A DNA stretch of 64,000 nucleotides from Kiritimatiellia bacterium (GCA_016929905.1 JAFGHX010000047.1:36405-100404), one strand, 5' to 3'; shown: positions 52,343 through 62,205, numbered from the stretch's first letter. Notes: generated from the sequence alone by a model not told the origin. Numbers and translations: made by a program.

Positions 52343-54661
52343 ATGGGAAGAAGAGCCGTGACCGAAACGGAGTTCGCCGACGCCGCCGTCAGACACGATT
52401 TCGCGCGGACCAAGGAACTGCTCGACGCCATCCCGCCGGATGCGCCGCTGTACGGGCCGGCACGAGCGATCTGGCTGTATTTCGAGGTGCGGGAGAACCG
52501 CCGGACCATGGACGAGTTGCAGGAGGCGGTCCGGGTGGCGCTGGAGACACCGCCCGAAGACCTGGAACTCTTCCTTCTCGCTCTGACGGTCGCGGCCAAG
52601 AGCGCGATACTCGCCAATCAGATCGACGAGGCGCAGCGCATTATCGGGCAGACAAAAGAACTCTCGCGGCACAATGTCCGCGTCGATTTCGTCTTCCGAA
52701 TCCGCGCCGTGGAACTGGCCATCGCGGAGGTGCTCGACCGTTCGCGCGAACAGCTCCAAGCGATCGATAAGGCGCTCGCCCTCTGCGTCGGGCGCGCCTT
52801 GCCCGACTGGTTCGTGTGGAAGGCCAGGCGCATCCGGTGGGCCGTCAAGAACGAGGATTTCGAGATGGCCGAGCGCCATATCGCGGAGTACGAAACGCGC
52901 AAGCGCGGCGCCACGGCGGAGACGAACAGATGGCTGGCATGGCTCAAGGCGTTCCTGTGCTGCCTGACGGGCGAGATCGAGGAAGGGCTCCGCATCTGGG
53001 ACGGCGCGCCGTGGACCGATCCGGGCGAAGTCCGCTTCCACTTCTGCTGGAAACCGCGCGTGCAGCTCCTGGCCAAGGCGGGCCGGACGCAGGAGGCGGA
53101 AGCGCTCATCGACCGGATCGAGAACCACTTCCACGGCGCGCTGCTGGAAGGCGAGATACTTCCGCCGGAATTCGACAACTACCGCGCCCGTATCGCGCTG
53201 GCCAAACGCGATCTGGACGGCATGCGCCGGTATATCCTCAAGATCCTGTCGGGTGACACGGCCCCGTTCCGCGTCGAGCACGACAAACTGCTGTTGCTGC
53301 TGGTTCAGCACGCGCTGGGCACGGGCAATCCACGCGCCGCCCGTGTGGTCTTGCGGCGGCTCGATCCGGACGAGACGGCCTATCGCTATGCGGCCGAGTG
53401 GGCGCGGCTCTACCTGCTGGAAGGCAACGAGCGGCGCGCGGCGAGCCATTTCGCGAAGATCCTCGAGAAGAACCGGCCGCGGCTGGCGGAAGACAAGGTG
53501 CGCTGGGCCTACGAATTGGCGCCGCACCAGGTGGGACGCCTGTTCATGCTCTCGGCCAAGGCCGCGCGGGAGGGCGCCGAAGCCGTCGCGCCCGTCGAGA
53601 TCCACACGCCGCCGGCAGACCCGGACGCCGTGGTCTTCGTCGGCCGCTCAGCCGCAGCCGACGACGTGCTGGCCAGCGTCGAGAAATACGCGGCCGTGCG
53701 CACCTCCGTCCTGATCACCGGAGAAACCGGCACGGGCAAGGAAGTCGTCGCCAGGCTCCTGCACCGGCGCAGCCCCTGGGCGGCGGAACCGTTCATTCCG
53801 GTCAACTGCGCCGCGTTCTCCGAGACCCTGATCGAGTCGGAGCTTTTCGGGCACGTCAAGGGCGCGTTCACCGGCGCCGTCAAGGCGCACGACGGGCTCT
53901 TCGTCGCCGCCGGGCAGGGCACCCTCCTGCTCGACGAAATACACACCATGCCCACCCGGCTCCAGGCCATGCTGCTGCGCGTGCTCGAAAACGGCGAGGT
54001 GCGCCCGGCCGGCGGCACGAAGATCCGCCGTGTCCAGGCCCGCGTCATTGCCACCACCAACGAATCCCTGGAAGAGGCCGTGAAGAGCAAGGCGTTCCGC
54101 AAGGACCTCTACTACCGGCTCGCACGACTCCACATCCACATCCCGCCCCTGCGCGAACGGGAGGAAGACGTCCCGCTGCTCGCCCGCTACTTCCTGCGCG
54201 GCTTCTTCGAGGCCTTTGATGTCGTGCTCGGCGAAGACCTCGTCGCCGCCCTGCAGGCCTACGCCTGGCCGGGCAACGTCCGCCAGCTCCGCAACGAAAT
54301 CGAACGTATCGCGCTGGTCGCCGGCGAGAGCCGTATCCTCGGCGCCGGCCTCTTCCGGCCTGTGGCAACGGACCCGGACGCCGCGCACACGGCCGGCGCT
54401 GCCGAAGACGGCGGCCCGGATCCCACGCCCCCGCAGCGCCCCCCTGAACCGGCGGGCCGGCTGCGCACGTTCGAACGCCGGCAGCGCCTGCGCGAACTGT
54501 TCGAGCAGCGCCCGCGCCTCACGCGCGCCGAGGTCGTCGAACGCCTGCACTGCGCGCCCGATACCGCCACCCGCGACCTCAAAGCCCTGGAGCGCGACGG
54601 GCTCATCCGCCGCGTCGAGACCTCCGCCCACCTGCGCACCTCGTACTTCGAGAAATGCTGA
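52343..54661 (+). CDS. Sigma-54-dependent activator with helical-repeat N-terminus and winged-helix C-terminus
   Basis: This 772-residue protein carries an AAA+ sigma-54 activator domain (about 430-660): Walker A GETGTGKE at 460-467, the sigma-54-contacting GAFTGA at 507-512, Walker B LLLDEIHTMP, and the arginine-finger region FRKDLYYRL. The N-terminal about 420 residues are all-helical and TPR-like, with no receiver or PAS domain. The C-terminus (about 705-765; RLRELFEQRPRLTRAEVVERLHCAPDTATRDLKALERDGLI) reads as a DeoR/MarR-type winged helix instead of the usual Fis helix-turn-helix. It should open sigma-54 promoters by ATP hydrolysis. A sigma-54 promoter match lies upstream of the gene at 55319-61957. 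Confidence 0.9.
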   Translation: MGRRAVTETEFADAAVRHDFARTKELLDAIPPDAPLYGPARAIWLYFEVRENRRTMDELQEAVRVALETPPEDLELFLLALTVAAKSAILANQIDEAQRIIGQTKELSRHNVRVDFVFRIRAVELAIAEVLDRSREQLQAIDKALALCVGRALPDWFVWKARRIRWAVKNEDFEMAERHIAEYETRKRGATAETNRWLAWLKAFLCCLTGEIEEGLRIWDGAPWTDPGEVRFHFCWKPRVQLLAKAGRTQEAEALIDRIENHFHGALLEGEILPPEFDNYRARIALAKRDLDGMRRYILKILSGDTAPFRVEHDKLLLLLVQHALGTGNPRAARVVLRRLDPDETAYRYAAEWARLYLLEGNERRAASHFAKILEKNRPRLAEDKVRWAYELAPHQVGRLFMLSAKAAREGAEAVAPVEIHTPPADPDAVVFVGRSAAADDVLASVEKYAAVRTSVLITGETGTGKEVVARLLHRRSPWAAEPFIPVNCAAFSETLIESELFGHVKGAFTGAVKAHDGLFVAAGQGTLLLDEIHTMPTRLQAMLLRVLENGEVRPAGGTKIRRVQARVIATTNESLEEAVKSKAFRKDLYYRLARLHIHIPPLREREEDVPLLARYFLRGFFEAFDVVLGEDLVAALQAYAWPGNVRQLRNEIERIALVAGESRILGAGLFRPVATDPDAAHTAGAAEDGGPDPTPPQRPPEPAGRLRTFERRQRLRELFEQRPRLTRAEVVERLHCAPDTATRDLKALERDGLIRRVETSAHLRTSYFEKC

Positions 54662-54703
54662 GCCCGACAGGTGCGAACGGGCCCCGGTTAGCCGTTTCCG
54701 GTT

Positions 54704-55291
54704 TCACACCAGCCGCCCCTCCACGCGCACGCTCTTGATGCGCGCCTGCGCGCGGAGCAGAAGGTTCACCACCTCGAACGCATGCTTGTCCAGCCGTTGC
54801 GCAATCTGCTCGGCCGTGAGCCCCTCATCGTGCCGCCACGTCACCACCAGCCGCTCGTCGTCCGGCAGCGCAACAAACACCTCCAGAAACGCATCGAAAT
54901 CACCCGCGGCGTCCCGCCCCCACTCCACCCGGCCCGCCGCCACAGCGCCCCGCATCGAACAGCCGGGCCCCGTGCTCAGCCGCCGCGTCATCAACCCGCC
55001 CCGCCATTCCCACTCCCGGCAATGCCGCGCGGCTATCGCGTAGAGCCAGCGGTAGAAAGCCGCACCCTCACGGCCCGACAACGATTCACGCGCCTCGCGG
55101 AAGATCGCCTCCGTCACGCAACGCGCCGCGGGCGCCCGGCGCAGCCGCGCATAGACAAACGCGTAGACCGCATGCGCGTAACGCTTCTGGAGGCAGTCGA
55201 AGGCGTGCGACATGCCGGCAGCCGCACGTTCGACGTACACGGCGTCCGGGAGAACCGCTGCTTCCGCTCGGTCTGTCTCGAGTGTCTTCAT
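54704..55291 (-). CDS. ECF-type RNA polymerase sigma factor
   Basis: This 195-residue protein has the two-domain ECF layout. Region 2 is at about 28-95 (HAFDCLQKRYAHAVYAFVYARL, then AIFREARESL and FYRWLYAIAARHCRE). A linker follows, then region 4 at about 140-190 (ALPDDERLVVTWRHDEGLTAEQIAQRLDKHAFEVVNLLLRAQARIK) with a helix-turn-helix. The -10- and -35-recognising helices are diverged from typical ECF proteins, as is common in planctomycete-like groups. It begins 27 bp after the stop of the giant gene on the same strand and is likely co-transcribed with it. No anti-sigma factor is adjacent, so the giant protein or another signal may control it; that is inference. Confidence 0.82.
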   Translation of the reverse strand: MKTLETDRAEAAVLPDAVYVERAAAGMSHAFDCLQKRYAHAVYAFVYARLRRAPAARCVTEAIFREARESLSGREGAAFYRWLYAIAARHCREWEWRGGLMTRRLSTGPGCSMRGAVAAGRVEWGRDAAGDFDAFLEVFVALPDDERLVVTWRHDEGLTAEQIAQRLDKHAFEVVNLLLRAQARIKSVRVEGRLV

Positions 55292-55318
55292 GATGGCGCC
55301 CTTTCCATGGTCAGCCGT

Positions 55319-58300
55319 TCAGCGGACGGCAGGCTGGCCCGGCCCGCCGTGCTCGATGGTCCTGAACCCGTCGTGGGACTGCAGCAGGTACCACATGCCG
55401 CCGGCCTCGTGATAGACGGCGATGTCTGCCTTCCCGTCCCCGTCGTAGTCGCCCGGAACCGCGTCCGCCGCCGCCCAGCCGAACTGCTGCATGCGAAAGC
55501 CCTGCGAGGAACGATTCAGAAACCACGTGCCGTCGGCAGGATGGTAGACGGCGACGTCGGCCTTGCCGTCCCCGTCGTAGTCGGCGGCAACAGGCACCGT
55601 CTCCATCCAGCCCCAGTAGGCGAAGGCAAAGCCCCGCGAACTGAGGAGCTGGTACCAATGCCCCGTGGCCGGGTGGTATACGGTGATGTCCGCCTTGCCG
55701 TCGCCGTCGTAATCGGCGGGGACCGGGACGACGTCGGACCAGCCGAACTGAAGCCTGCGGAAGCCGGCGGCCGATTGCATGACGTACCACCCGCCGCTCG
55801 CCGGATGATACACGGCGATGTCCGTCTTGCCGTCGCCGTCATAGTCCGCCGGCGCGGGCAGCGCCTCCGCCCAGCCGAACTGGCGCCGCGCGAAGCCGGC
55901 CGAGCTCTGCTGCAGGTACCAGTCGCCGCTCGCGGCGTGGTACACCGCCAGATCGGTCTTGCCGTCGCCGTCGTAATCGCCGCTTACCGGTTGCACCGCT
56001 GCCCAGCCGAACGGCTCCGCGACCAGACCGTCGCGCGACTGGAGAATGCGCCACGTGCCGCTCGCCCCGGCGAAGACCGCCGGGTCGGCCTTGCCGTCGC
56101 CGTCATAGTCGCCACGCACGCGCGTCCCCGGCTCGTAATGCAGAATGCAGTCGCCGCACGCGAAGAAGACGTCGCCGGCGCCGCTGCCCCAGACGGCCTG
56201 CGCCTGCGCGTGTTCCACCGCCACGCGCCATGCCGTCCCGTCGAAATGCAGGACGTGCACGCCCGCAATGTAGATGTTGTTCTCGGCTGTGCCCCAGATG
56301 TCCTCGGGCCAGAGCCACTGCAGATCGAACCCGGCCAGCTCCGTCACGGTCCAGCCGTCGCGCGTCGTATACCTCAGCACGACCGGATAGGCCGGCCGAT
56401 AATCCGTGTCCGGCATCCCGAGGAAGTAGACCGCCCCGGACGGCGCGCCGCCCCAGATGGCCGAGAGAAAGACTTTCTTCTCCGTCACAATCGGCGGCAT
56501 CGCAAGGGGTTCCCAATTGGCCGGGTCGGTTGCCGGCGACCCCGCAAGGTGCCACAGGTAGCCGTCCGCCTGGGCGGGGCCCGCCACGAACACCCCTTCG
56601 CGCCGCGAGCCGCCGACAGCCGTCTCGACGCTCAGCGGCCCGTCGTCCGGGAACCCCAACGGCGTCCACGACTGCCCGTCGAAGTACATCGATTCCCGGC
56701 CCACCGCGTACACGTCGGACGGGCCGGTGCCCCAGATGTCGCGGAACACCTGCGAAATGCGCTCGACTGTCCACTGCTGGTACGTCCATTCCGAGCCGTC
56801 GTAGTGCATGATGAACTGCGTCCAGGGCATGCCCGAGGACGAGCGCCCGACCACATAGACATCTGTCGAAGAGGTGCCCCAGACGCCATCGAGCGTACAA
56901 TCCGGGACAGAAAGCAGGGACGTCCATGACGTCCCGTCGTAGTGCAGAACGGTCCCCTCGTAGCACACGGCGAACACGTCGCTCGGCCCGCTGCCCCAGA
57001 TGTCATACACGTAGCCGGCCCCGTCGGGAACCGCCGTCTCCGTCCAGCCTGGCGGCAGCACGAGGCGGTCGTTGTCGATGATCACATACGTGTATTCGTC
57101 CACCACTCCGATCACGGCGTTCTGCGCGGGGCCCAGCCGTAGCGTGAAGCTCTCATCCGTTTCGCGGCGGGTGTCGTCCGTGACGGCGAACGCGATCCGC
57201 TTGCGCGCCTGGCCCGGCTCGAACGTCACCGTGCCCGAACTGCCGCCGCCCGGCGCGACGTAGTCGGTGTCCGGCCAGGCCCTGCCGGCCGTCTGCCGGT
57301 ATTGCACGGTCACAGGCACATCGGCCGGATCACTCAGGATCACGTCGACCTCCACAATCGCGGTCCCTTCGCTGCCTTGCCCGCCCGCGGCGGCGAACTC
57401 GACGACCGGCAGCGCCCTGGCCGCGTCGAGTTCCAGGCTCGCGTCCCAGACCAGGTCGCTGCTCTCGCCTGCCCGCTGATGCACCTCGACCGCCAGCACG
57501 TTGCGGCCGGCCGTCAGTTTGTCGACCTGGCCCGTCAAGTCGATTTGCTCGTAGACGCGCCCCTCGTGGTTCAACGCCAGGGTCCCGTAACCCACCGGAC
57601 CGGCCGGCATCGAGCGTCGCGCGACTTCGCTGCCGTTCAGGTAGGCAACGAACCCGTCGTCGTACCGCGCGTTCAGCGTCAGCCGCGCGAGGGTCAACGG
57701 GGCGTCGTTGAGCATGAAGGCCTTACGGAAATACGTCGTGATGTACTTGTTCTGCGGGTCCGGCCCGTAGGTGACCGGCGTGTCGATGAACGAATCCCCG
57801 TAGCCCAAAACGCCCGGGCCGGCGGCCCAGGCCGCATCGTCGTAGCCGGGCGCCCGCCACGCCGTGCCCAGGTCCTGCCCGGTGTCACAGTACCGCCACG
57901 CCGCCCGCTCCCCGATGTCGTCCCCTCTCTCCACGGCGCGCAACATCACCGCATTGGCGTAGAATTTCGGCGGGTTGGCCGACCCGCCGTCGGCAACGCT
58001 CAGCGTGAACCGGCCGTCCGGCCCGGGATCCACCCCCGTGAAGCGTGCCACGTACCCGTTCGCCGTGTTCACCCCGTGGCAGATGACCGTCGTGTCGTCC
58101 GCCAGCACCGTCGTACGCCGCGCGGCGCCCGCGGTGCTCGCGTTGACGAAACTGCGCGCGCCGCCCAGTGTCACCGCGCTCATGCGGTCGGTGTAGCCCG
58201 CATTCGCACGGTTGCCGAACAGGACCACTTCATACCGCAGTTCCGGGTCCAAATCCCCGAACGCAAGCGTGACGGGCTCCGGGTCGTACTGCAGAGTCCC

Positions 58301-61300
58301 GACACAATCCACCCGCCCCTCGAACACCGCGCGCGCGTCCGTGCCGGGCGCACTGAGTGCGCCGAGAGGATGCGTCACGATCCGGCCCCCGCTCACACTC
58401 AACGTCGCCTGCGCCGGACGGCCGGAATAGAAGTCCGTCAGCGCGCCGCCTTGCCCGCGGGTGTAGGTCGTGATGTCCTTGCTCACCTGCCCGGGCAGCC
58501 ACATCAAGTCGTTGTAGGCCGTGAACCGCGTCTCCCCCGCGGGAACAGCCCCCTTGTACTGAAGAATCGTCCCGGACTCCCCAACGGCGAACACGGTGTT
58601 GGGGTTCGGGCCCCACACGCCGTATATCCGCCGGGCGAACCCCAGGGTTCGCGTCCATTCGGAGCCGTCGAAGTGCGAAAGCCCCGCGAACAGGTTGTTC
58701 CCGTCCGTGCCCCACAGGGCGAACTGGTACCCGTCGTAGGGCGAGTACGGCGCAATCGAACGCACCTTCCAGGACGTCCCGTCATAGTGGTACAGCGTCT
58801 GCCCATACTGCTTTATGACGTACACGTCGTTCGGGCCGGTCCCCCAGACATCGGCGAGATCATCCCAGCTGTCCACGGCGGGCAGCGTCATCTGCGCCCA
58901 ACCCGCCCCGTCATAGTGAAAGACCGTGCTGCCTCTGCCCACGACGAACACGTCGTCCGGCCCGCTGCCCCAAACGGCGCGCCACCAGTCCGGCCATCCC
59001 GTACGATTCCGATCGACAACAGTCCAGCCGGCGCCGTCGTAGTGGCAGATCAGCCCGCGGTTCGGACCATAGCCGGGCGCCATGCCGCCGACCGCATAGA
59101 CGTCACCGGGCCCGCTGCCCCATACGTCGGCAAAACTGCCCGTGCCTATGCCCTCCAAAACGGGACTGTCCTGCACGCGCCAGGATTGCCCGTTCCCGCG
59201 CAAGACGACGGGCACGTAGGTGGACTCACGCCGTTCGGACCCGACGGCGTACAGATTGGCCGGCCCCGTCCCCCACACGGCGGACAGCGAGATGTTCGTG
59301 CGCAGGGCCATCGACGACCACGCCGTGCCGTCATAGTGCAGAATCGCTCCCTGGCCGCTGACGCCCCCCACGGCATAGACGTCCGATTCGCTCGTCCCCC
59401 AGACGCCGCAGAGAGGCTTGTCCGTGAGGGTGGCGGTGTGAGTCGCCCACCGCCCGCCGTCGCGGACCGCCAGAAGACCCGACTCACCGACAACAAACGC
59501 GCCGCCCCCTTCACCCGCCCAGCCGGCAGAGAGCCCCGAACCGTCGGACATCATCGTCTTGTTCCACAACGTCCCGTTGTACTCCCACACAGTCGGCTCA
59601 CCGGACCCGCCGCTGCCCACGACGAGAAGACTCACGCCCGTTCCCGTCACGCCACGGATGCGCGCCGGTTGCTGGCCGGAATCCCCCACGGTCATCCGAG
59701 CCCAGTCCCGTCCGTCATAGTGCAGGAGCCTCGCGCCATCCGCCACGGCGTAGACATCGTTCGAGCCCCTTCCCCAAACGGCGCTGATTTCCCCGTACCC
59801 GCCGTACAAGACCCGTGTCCATGCGTTGCCGTCGAAATGGAAGATGACGGCGTCGGGATCACACTCGTCGAATTCCTCGTAACCGACGACGTACACGTCA
59901 TTCGGGCCGCTGCCCCAGATGTCGCGCCACTCCCCGCATTCATACAGGTCCATCGTGGCGTGTATGCGCCATTCGCGGCCGTCGAAGTGGGCGATGGCCG
60001 CCGTCCAGCCGCCCCACTGATCGAGCACGAACACATCGTCTTTCCCGCTCCCCCACACGGCCACAAAATCCTGGATCGGCAGTCCGTGTTCGACGTGCTG
60101 CCATCGCGCGCCGTCATAGTGCAGAATCACGCCGTCCTCGTCGTAAGGCCGTCCGCCGCCCACCGCGTATAGGTCGTTCCAGGCGCTGCCCCACACGTCC
60201 CGCAGGTCCTTCCCCGTCCCCGATTCCATCGCGGTCCAGCCCGACCCGTCGTAATGCAGAATCGCCCCGCCGTCCCCAACGGCAATGACGTTGCTGATAC
60301 TGCTGCCCCAGACGGCATTCAGGTTGTTGCCCTGCGGCAGCGGGTTGCGCCATGTCCAGGTGTTCGGCGGCAGAGCCGAGGCCGGCTCCGCCGTGACGGG
60401 TGTTGCGTACTCCAGCGAGTACGTCGTCTCCTCGTTCTTATTGTACAGACGGAGCGTGTACGTCCCCGTATGCGGCGCCTCGAACGCTTCAATCGCGAGG
60501 TCGCCCTGCTCATACCAGCCCGTCGAGGCGATGATCCCTGTGCCGAACGCGTCACCGTACAGGATCATGCTCAGCCTGCCGGTACTGCCCCGCGTGCGGA
60601 ACGTGTATCGCTCGCCACGCTCGAGCTGCACCCGAAACCAGTCGTACCAGTCGCTCCCTCCCACTTTGTGCGGCCCGTGCGTCTGCGTCGCGTGCGCCGG
60701 AAACAGAAGAGGCGTCGCCCCTCCAACCCTATTGTCCGCCGGGTCCCACGCATCGCCCTCGCGACTCGCGTTGCGGTAGTGCAGCGTGTACATGCCGCCC
60801 GGGCTGTTGGGGTCCGCCGGCTTCAAACACAAGTAGTAAGCCCCGCTGTTGGTCGGCGTGTAACCGAGCACCGACTCCACACCGTAGTTCGCCCAAACCC
60901 ACCGCGTGCCGCAGTACAGCTGATAACCCAACCCCACCTGCGTCTCGGACAGATCGAAGACATACGACTCGCCCGCCGTCAAATCCACCGTGAACCAGTC
61001 TTCTAGGTCAATGGAACTCGCCGCGTGCGGGCCGTGGCTCTGTACAGCCGCGGTCGGCGCGGGCAACGCCGTGGCGCCGTTGCTCGTGTTGTCCGCCGGG
61101 TCCCAGACATCCCGTAGAGGCAGCTCCACGTAGTCCAGCGTGTACTCCAGTTCGACCCGGCACTGCTCGTTGGATACGAGCAGCGAGTGAACCCCGTCCG
61201 CGGACGGCGTGAACGTGTGCCACAGATAGCGAGCGGGCCCGGCTAGAGGACTGCCGTCTGGGCCGAACACGTGCGGGGAGGGATACCCGTTCGAACTCCG

Positions 61301-61957
61301 CACGCGGACCGCGCACGAATGACCCGCCCGCAAATCCAGCTTGAACCAGTCGTACCAGTCGCTCCCCGACATGGTGTGCAGGCCGTGGCTCTGCTGCGTC
61401 TCCGTCGGCGCGGCCAGAGCGGTGGCGCCGGACACCTGATCATCCGCCGGGTCCCAAGCGTCGGAAATGCCGCTGCCCCGCCAGTACGCCAAGGTGTAGC
61501 TGCTGTTGTACTCGTATCGCGCCACGCGAAGATAGAACCGCCCGCTCTGGTCCGCCACGAACCCGTACGGGGTGCCGTAGCCGCCCAGCCAGAACCTCTT
61601 GAGATCGTTCCCCAGCTCATCGCACACGTACAACCAGATAGCCCGCGTGCTGTTCGTGTTCTGAAACCAGCACACCTGCCCCGCTGTCAGCGGCAACGAA
61701 AACCAATCCGTCAGGTCGCTGGAGTCGGTGAACGTGTGAGGCCCGTGCGTCTGCACGCCGGGCGTAGGCGCCGCAAGCGCCGTGGCGCCGGAGCGTACGT
61801 CGTCGGCCGGGTCCCAGGTGTCGGCCAGGGCGGCACAACACAAGAGCGTCATCAGCAGGATCAGCAGCACGCGGGCGTCGAACAACAGCGGCATCGAGCA
61901 TGCACAGGACACGACACGCCCGCTTCTCACTCCATGGAATCCTTGCGTCCGTACCAT
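55319..61957 (-). CDS. Giant secreted beta-propeller surface protein (2212 residues)
   Basis: A hydrophobic export signal (LFDARVLLILLMTLLCCAALA) is followed by four repeats of about 120 residues beginning WDPADD/N (pre-peptidase C-terminal-like). Then come 14 blades of the pattern VWGSGPNDVYAVG...LHYDG..W, two beta-sandwich domains, a Calx-beta domain (GSEGTAIVEVDVILSD), 7 more blades, and six C-terminal DYDGDGKADIAV repeats (VCBS/FG-GAP type, probably calcium-binding). Fourteen plus seven blades would make three seven-bladed propellers. It is a surface or secreted binding protein, with no enzyme motif seen. The start has aggagg 9 bases upstream. It is followed by the ECF sigma gene in the same direction. 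Plus-strand ORF 57302-60172 is a shadow. Confidence 0.88.
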   Translation of the reverse strand: MVRTQGFHGVRSGRVVSCACSMPLLFDARVLLILLMTLLCCAALADTWDPADDVRSGATALAAPTPGVQTHGPHTFTDSSDLTDWFSLPLTAGQVCWFQNTNSTRAIWLYVCDELGNDLKRFWLGGYGTPYGFVADQSGRFYLRVARYEYNSSYTLAYWRGSGISDAWDPADDQVSGATALAAPTETQQSHGLHTMSGSDWYDWFKLDLRAGHSCAVRVRSSNGYPSPHVFGPDGSPLAGPARYLWHTFTPSADGVHSLLVSNEQCRVELEYTLDYVELPLRDVWDPADNTSNGATALPAPTAAVQSHGPHAASSIDLEDWFTVDLTAGESYVFDLSETQVGLGYQLYCGTRWVWANYGVESVLGYTPTNSGAYYLCLKPADPNSPGGMYTLHYRNASREGDAWDPADNRVGGATPLLFPAHATQTHGPHKVGGSDWYDWFRVQLERGERYTFRTRGSTGRLSMILYGDAFGTGIIASTGWYEQGDLAIEAFEAPHTGTYTLRLYNKNEETTYSLEYATPVTAEPASALPPNTWTWRNPLPQGNNLNAVWGSSISNVIAVGDGGAILHYDGSGWTAMESGTGKDLRDVWGSAWNDLYAVGGGRPYDEDGVILHYDGARWQHVEHGLPIQDFVAVWGSGKDDVFVLDQWGGWTAAIAHFDGREWRIHATMDLYECGEWRDIWGSGPNDVYVVGYEEFDECDPDAVIFHFDGNAWTRVLYGGYGEISAVWGRGSNDVYAVADGARLLHYDGRDWARMTVGDSGQQPARIRGVTGTGVSLLVVGSGGSGEPTVWEYNGTLWNKTMMSDGSGLSAGWAGEGGGAFVVGESGLLAVRDGGRWATHTATLTDKPLCGVWGTSESDVYAVGGVSGQGAILHYDGTAWSSMALRTNISLSAVWGTGPANLYAVGSERRESTYVPVVLRGNGQSWRVQDSPVLEGIGTGSFADVWGSGPGDVYAVGGMAPGYGPNRGLICHYDGAGWTVVDRNRTGWPDWWRAVWGSGPDDVFVVGRGSTVFHYDGAGWAQMTLPAVDSWDDLADVWGTGPNDVYVIKQYGQTLYHYDGTSWKVRSIAPYSPYDGYQFALWGTDGNNLFAGLSHFDGSEWTRTLGFARRIYGVWGPNPNTVFAVGESGTILQYKGAVPAGETRFTAYNDLMWLPGQVSKDITTYTRGQGGALTDFYSGRPAQATLSVSGGRIVTHPLGALSAPGTDARAVFEGRVDCVGTLQYDPEPVTLAFGDLDPELRYEVVLFGNRANAGYTDRMSAVTLGGARSFVNASTAGAARRTTVLADDTTVICHGVNTANGYVARFTGVDPGPDGRFTLSVADGGSANPPKFYANAVMLRAVERGDDIGERAAWRYCDTGQDLGTAWRAPGYDDAAWAAGPGVLGYGDSFIDTPVTYGPDPQNKYITTYFRKAFMLNDAPLTLARLTLNARYDDGFVAYLNGSEVARRSMPAGPVGYGTLALNHEGRVYEQIDLTGQVDKLTAGRNVLAVEVHQRAGESSDLVWDASLELDAARALPVVEFAAAGGQGSEGTAIVEVDVILSDPADVPVTVQYRQTAGRAWPDTDYVAPGGGSSGTVTFEPGQARKRIAFAVTDDTRRETDESFTLRLGPAQNAVIGVVDEYTYVIIDNDRLVLPPGWTETAVPDGAGYVYDIWGSGPSDVFAVCYEGTVLHYDGTSWTSLLSVPDCTLDGVWGTSSTDVYVVGRSSSGMPWTQFIMHYDGSEWTYQQWTVERISQVFRDIWGTGPSDVYAVGRESMYFDGQSWTPLGFPDDGPLSVETAVGGSRREGVFVAGPAQADGYLWHLAGSPATDPANWEPLAMPPIVTEKKVFLSAIWGGAPSGAVYFLGMPDTDYRPAYPVVLRYTTRDGWTVTELAGFDLQWLWPEDIWGTAENNIYIAGVHVLHFDGTAWRVAVEHAQAQAVWGSGAGDVFFACGDCILHYEPGTRVRGDYDGDGKADPAVFAGASGTWRILQSRDGLVAEPFGWAAVQPVSGDYDGDGKTDLAVYHAASGDWYLQQSSAGFARRQFGWAEALPAPADYDGDGKTDIAVYHPASGGWYVMQSAAGFRRLQFGWSDVVPVPADYDGDGKADITVYHPATGHWYQLLSSRGFAFAYWGWMETVPVAADYDGDGKADVAVYHPADGTWFLNRSSQGFRMQQFGWAAADAVPGDYDGDGKADIAVYHEAGGMWYLLQSHDGFRTIEHGGPGQPAVR

Positions 61958-62053
61958 CTTCGATCCTCCTCTGCAACTTCAGTTAACTGGGGGGGATTGC
62001 GGGTGCGCCGATTCGAAAACGGAATCGACGCCCGCAGCAATGCTACGTATATC

Positions 62054-62070
62054 AGCACAAACCGTGCCAA
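62054..62070 (-). promoter_or_regulatory. Sigma-54 (-24/-12) promoter match before the giant-protein operon
   Basis: Read on the minus strand, TTGGCACG-gttt-GTGCT matches the sigma-54 consensus YTGGCACG-N4-TTGCW with a single difference and exact GG-N10-GC spacing. It points toward the giant gene and would give a leader of about 85 bases. Confidence 0.6.
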
Positions 62071-62205
62071 CTGGGTGCCGGCATGGGGTTTTCTTCGGGA
62101 AGAGCCGATTTGAACGCGCCAAACGCGGAAAATCCCGGAAGAAGAGCCGCGCGGCCGCCACATGATCCCCGCAAAGGCGGACCCTGTGCGAGGAACAGGT
62201 GACTT

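Noticed and set aside
55388-56110. Regularly spaced DNA repeats resembling a CRISPR-like array
   Set aside because: They encode the six DYDGDGKADIAV protein repeats in one open frame; spacers are not variable non-coding sequence.
57302-60172. 956-codon plus-strand ORF
   Set aside because: Antisense of the giant propeller gene; its apparent repeats come from the coding repeats on the other strand.
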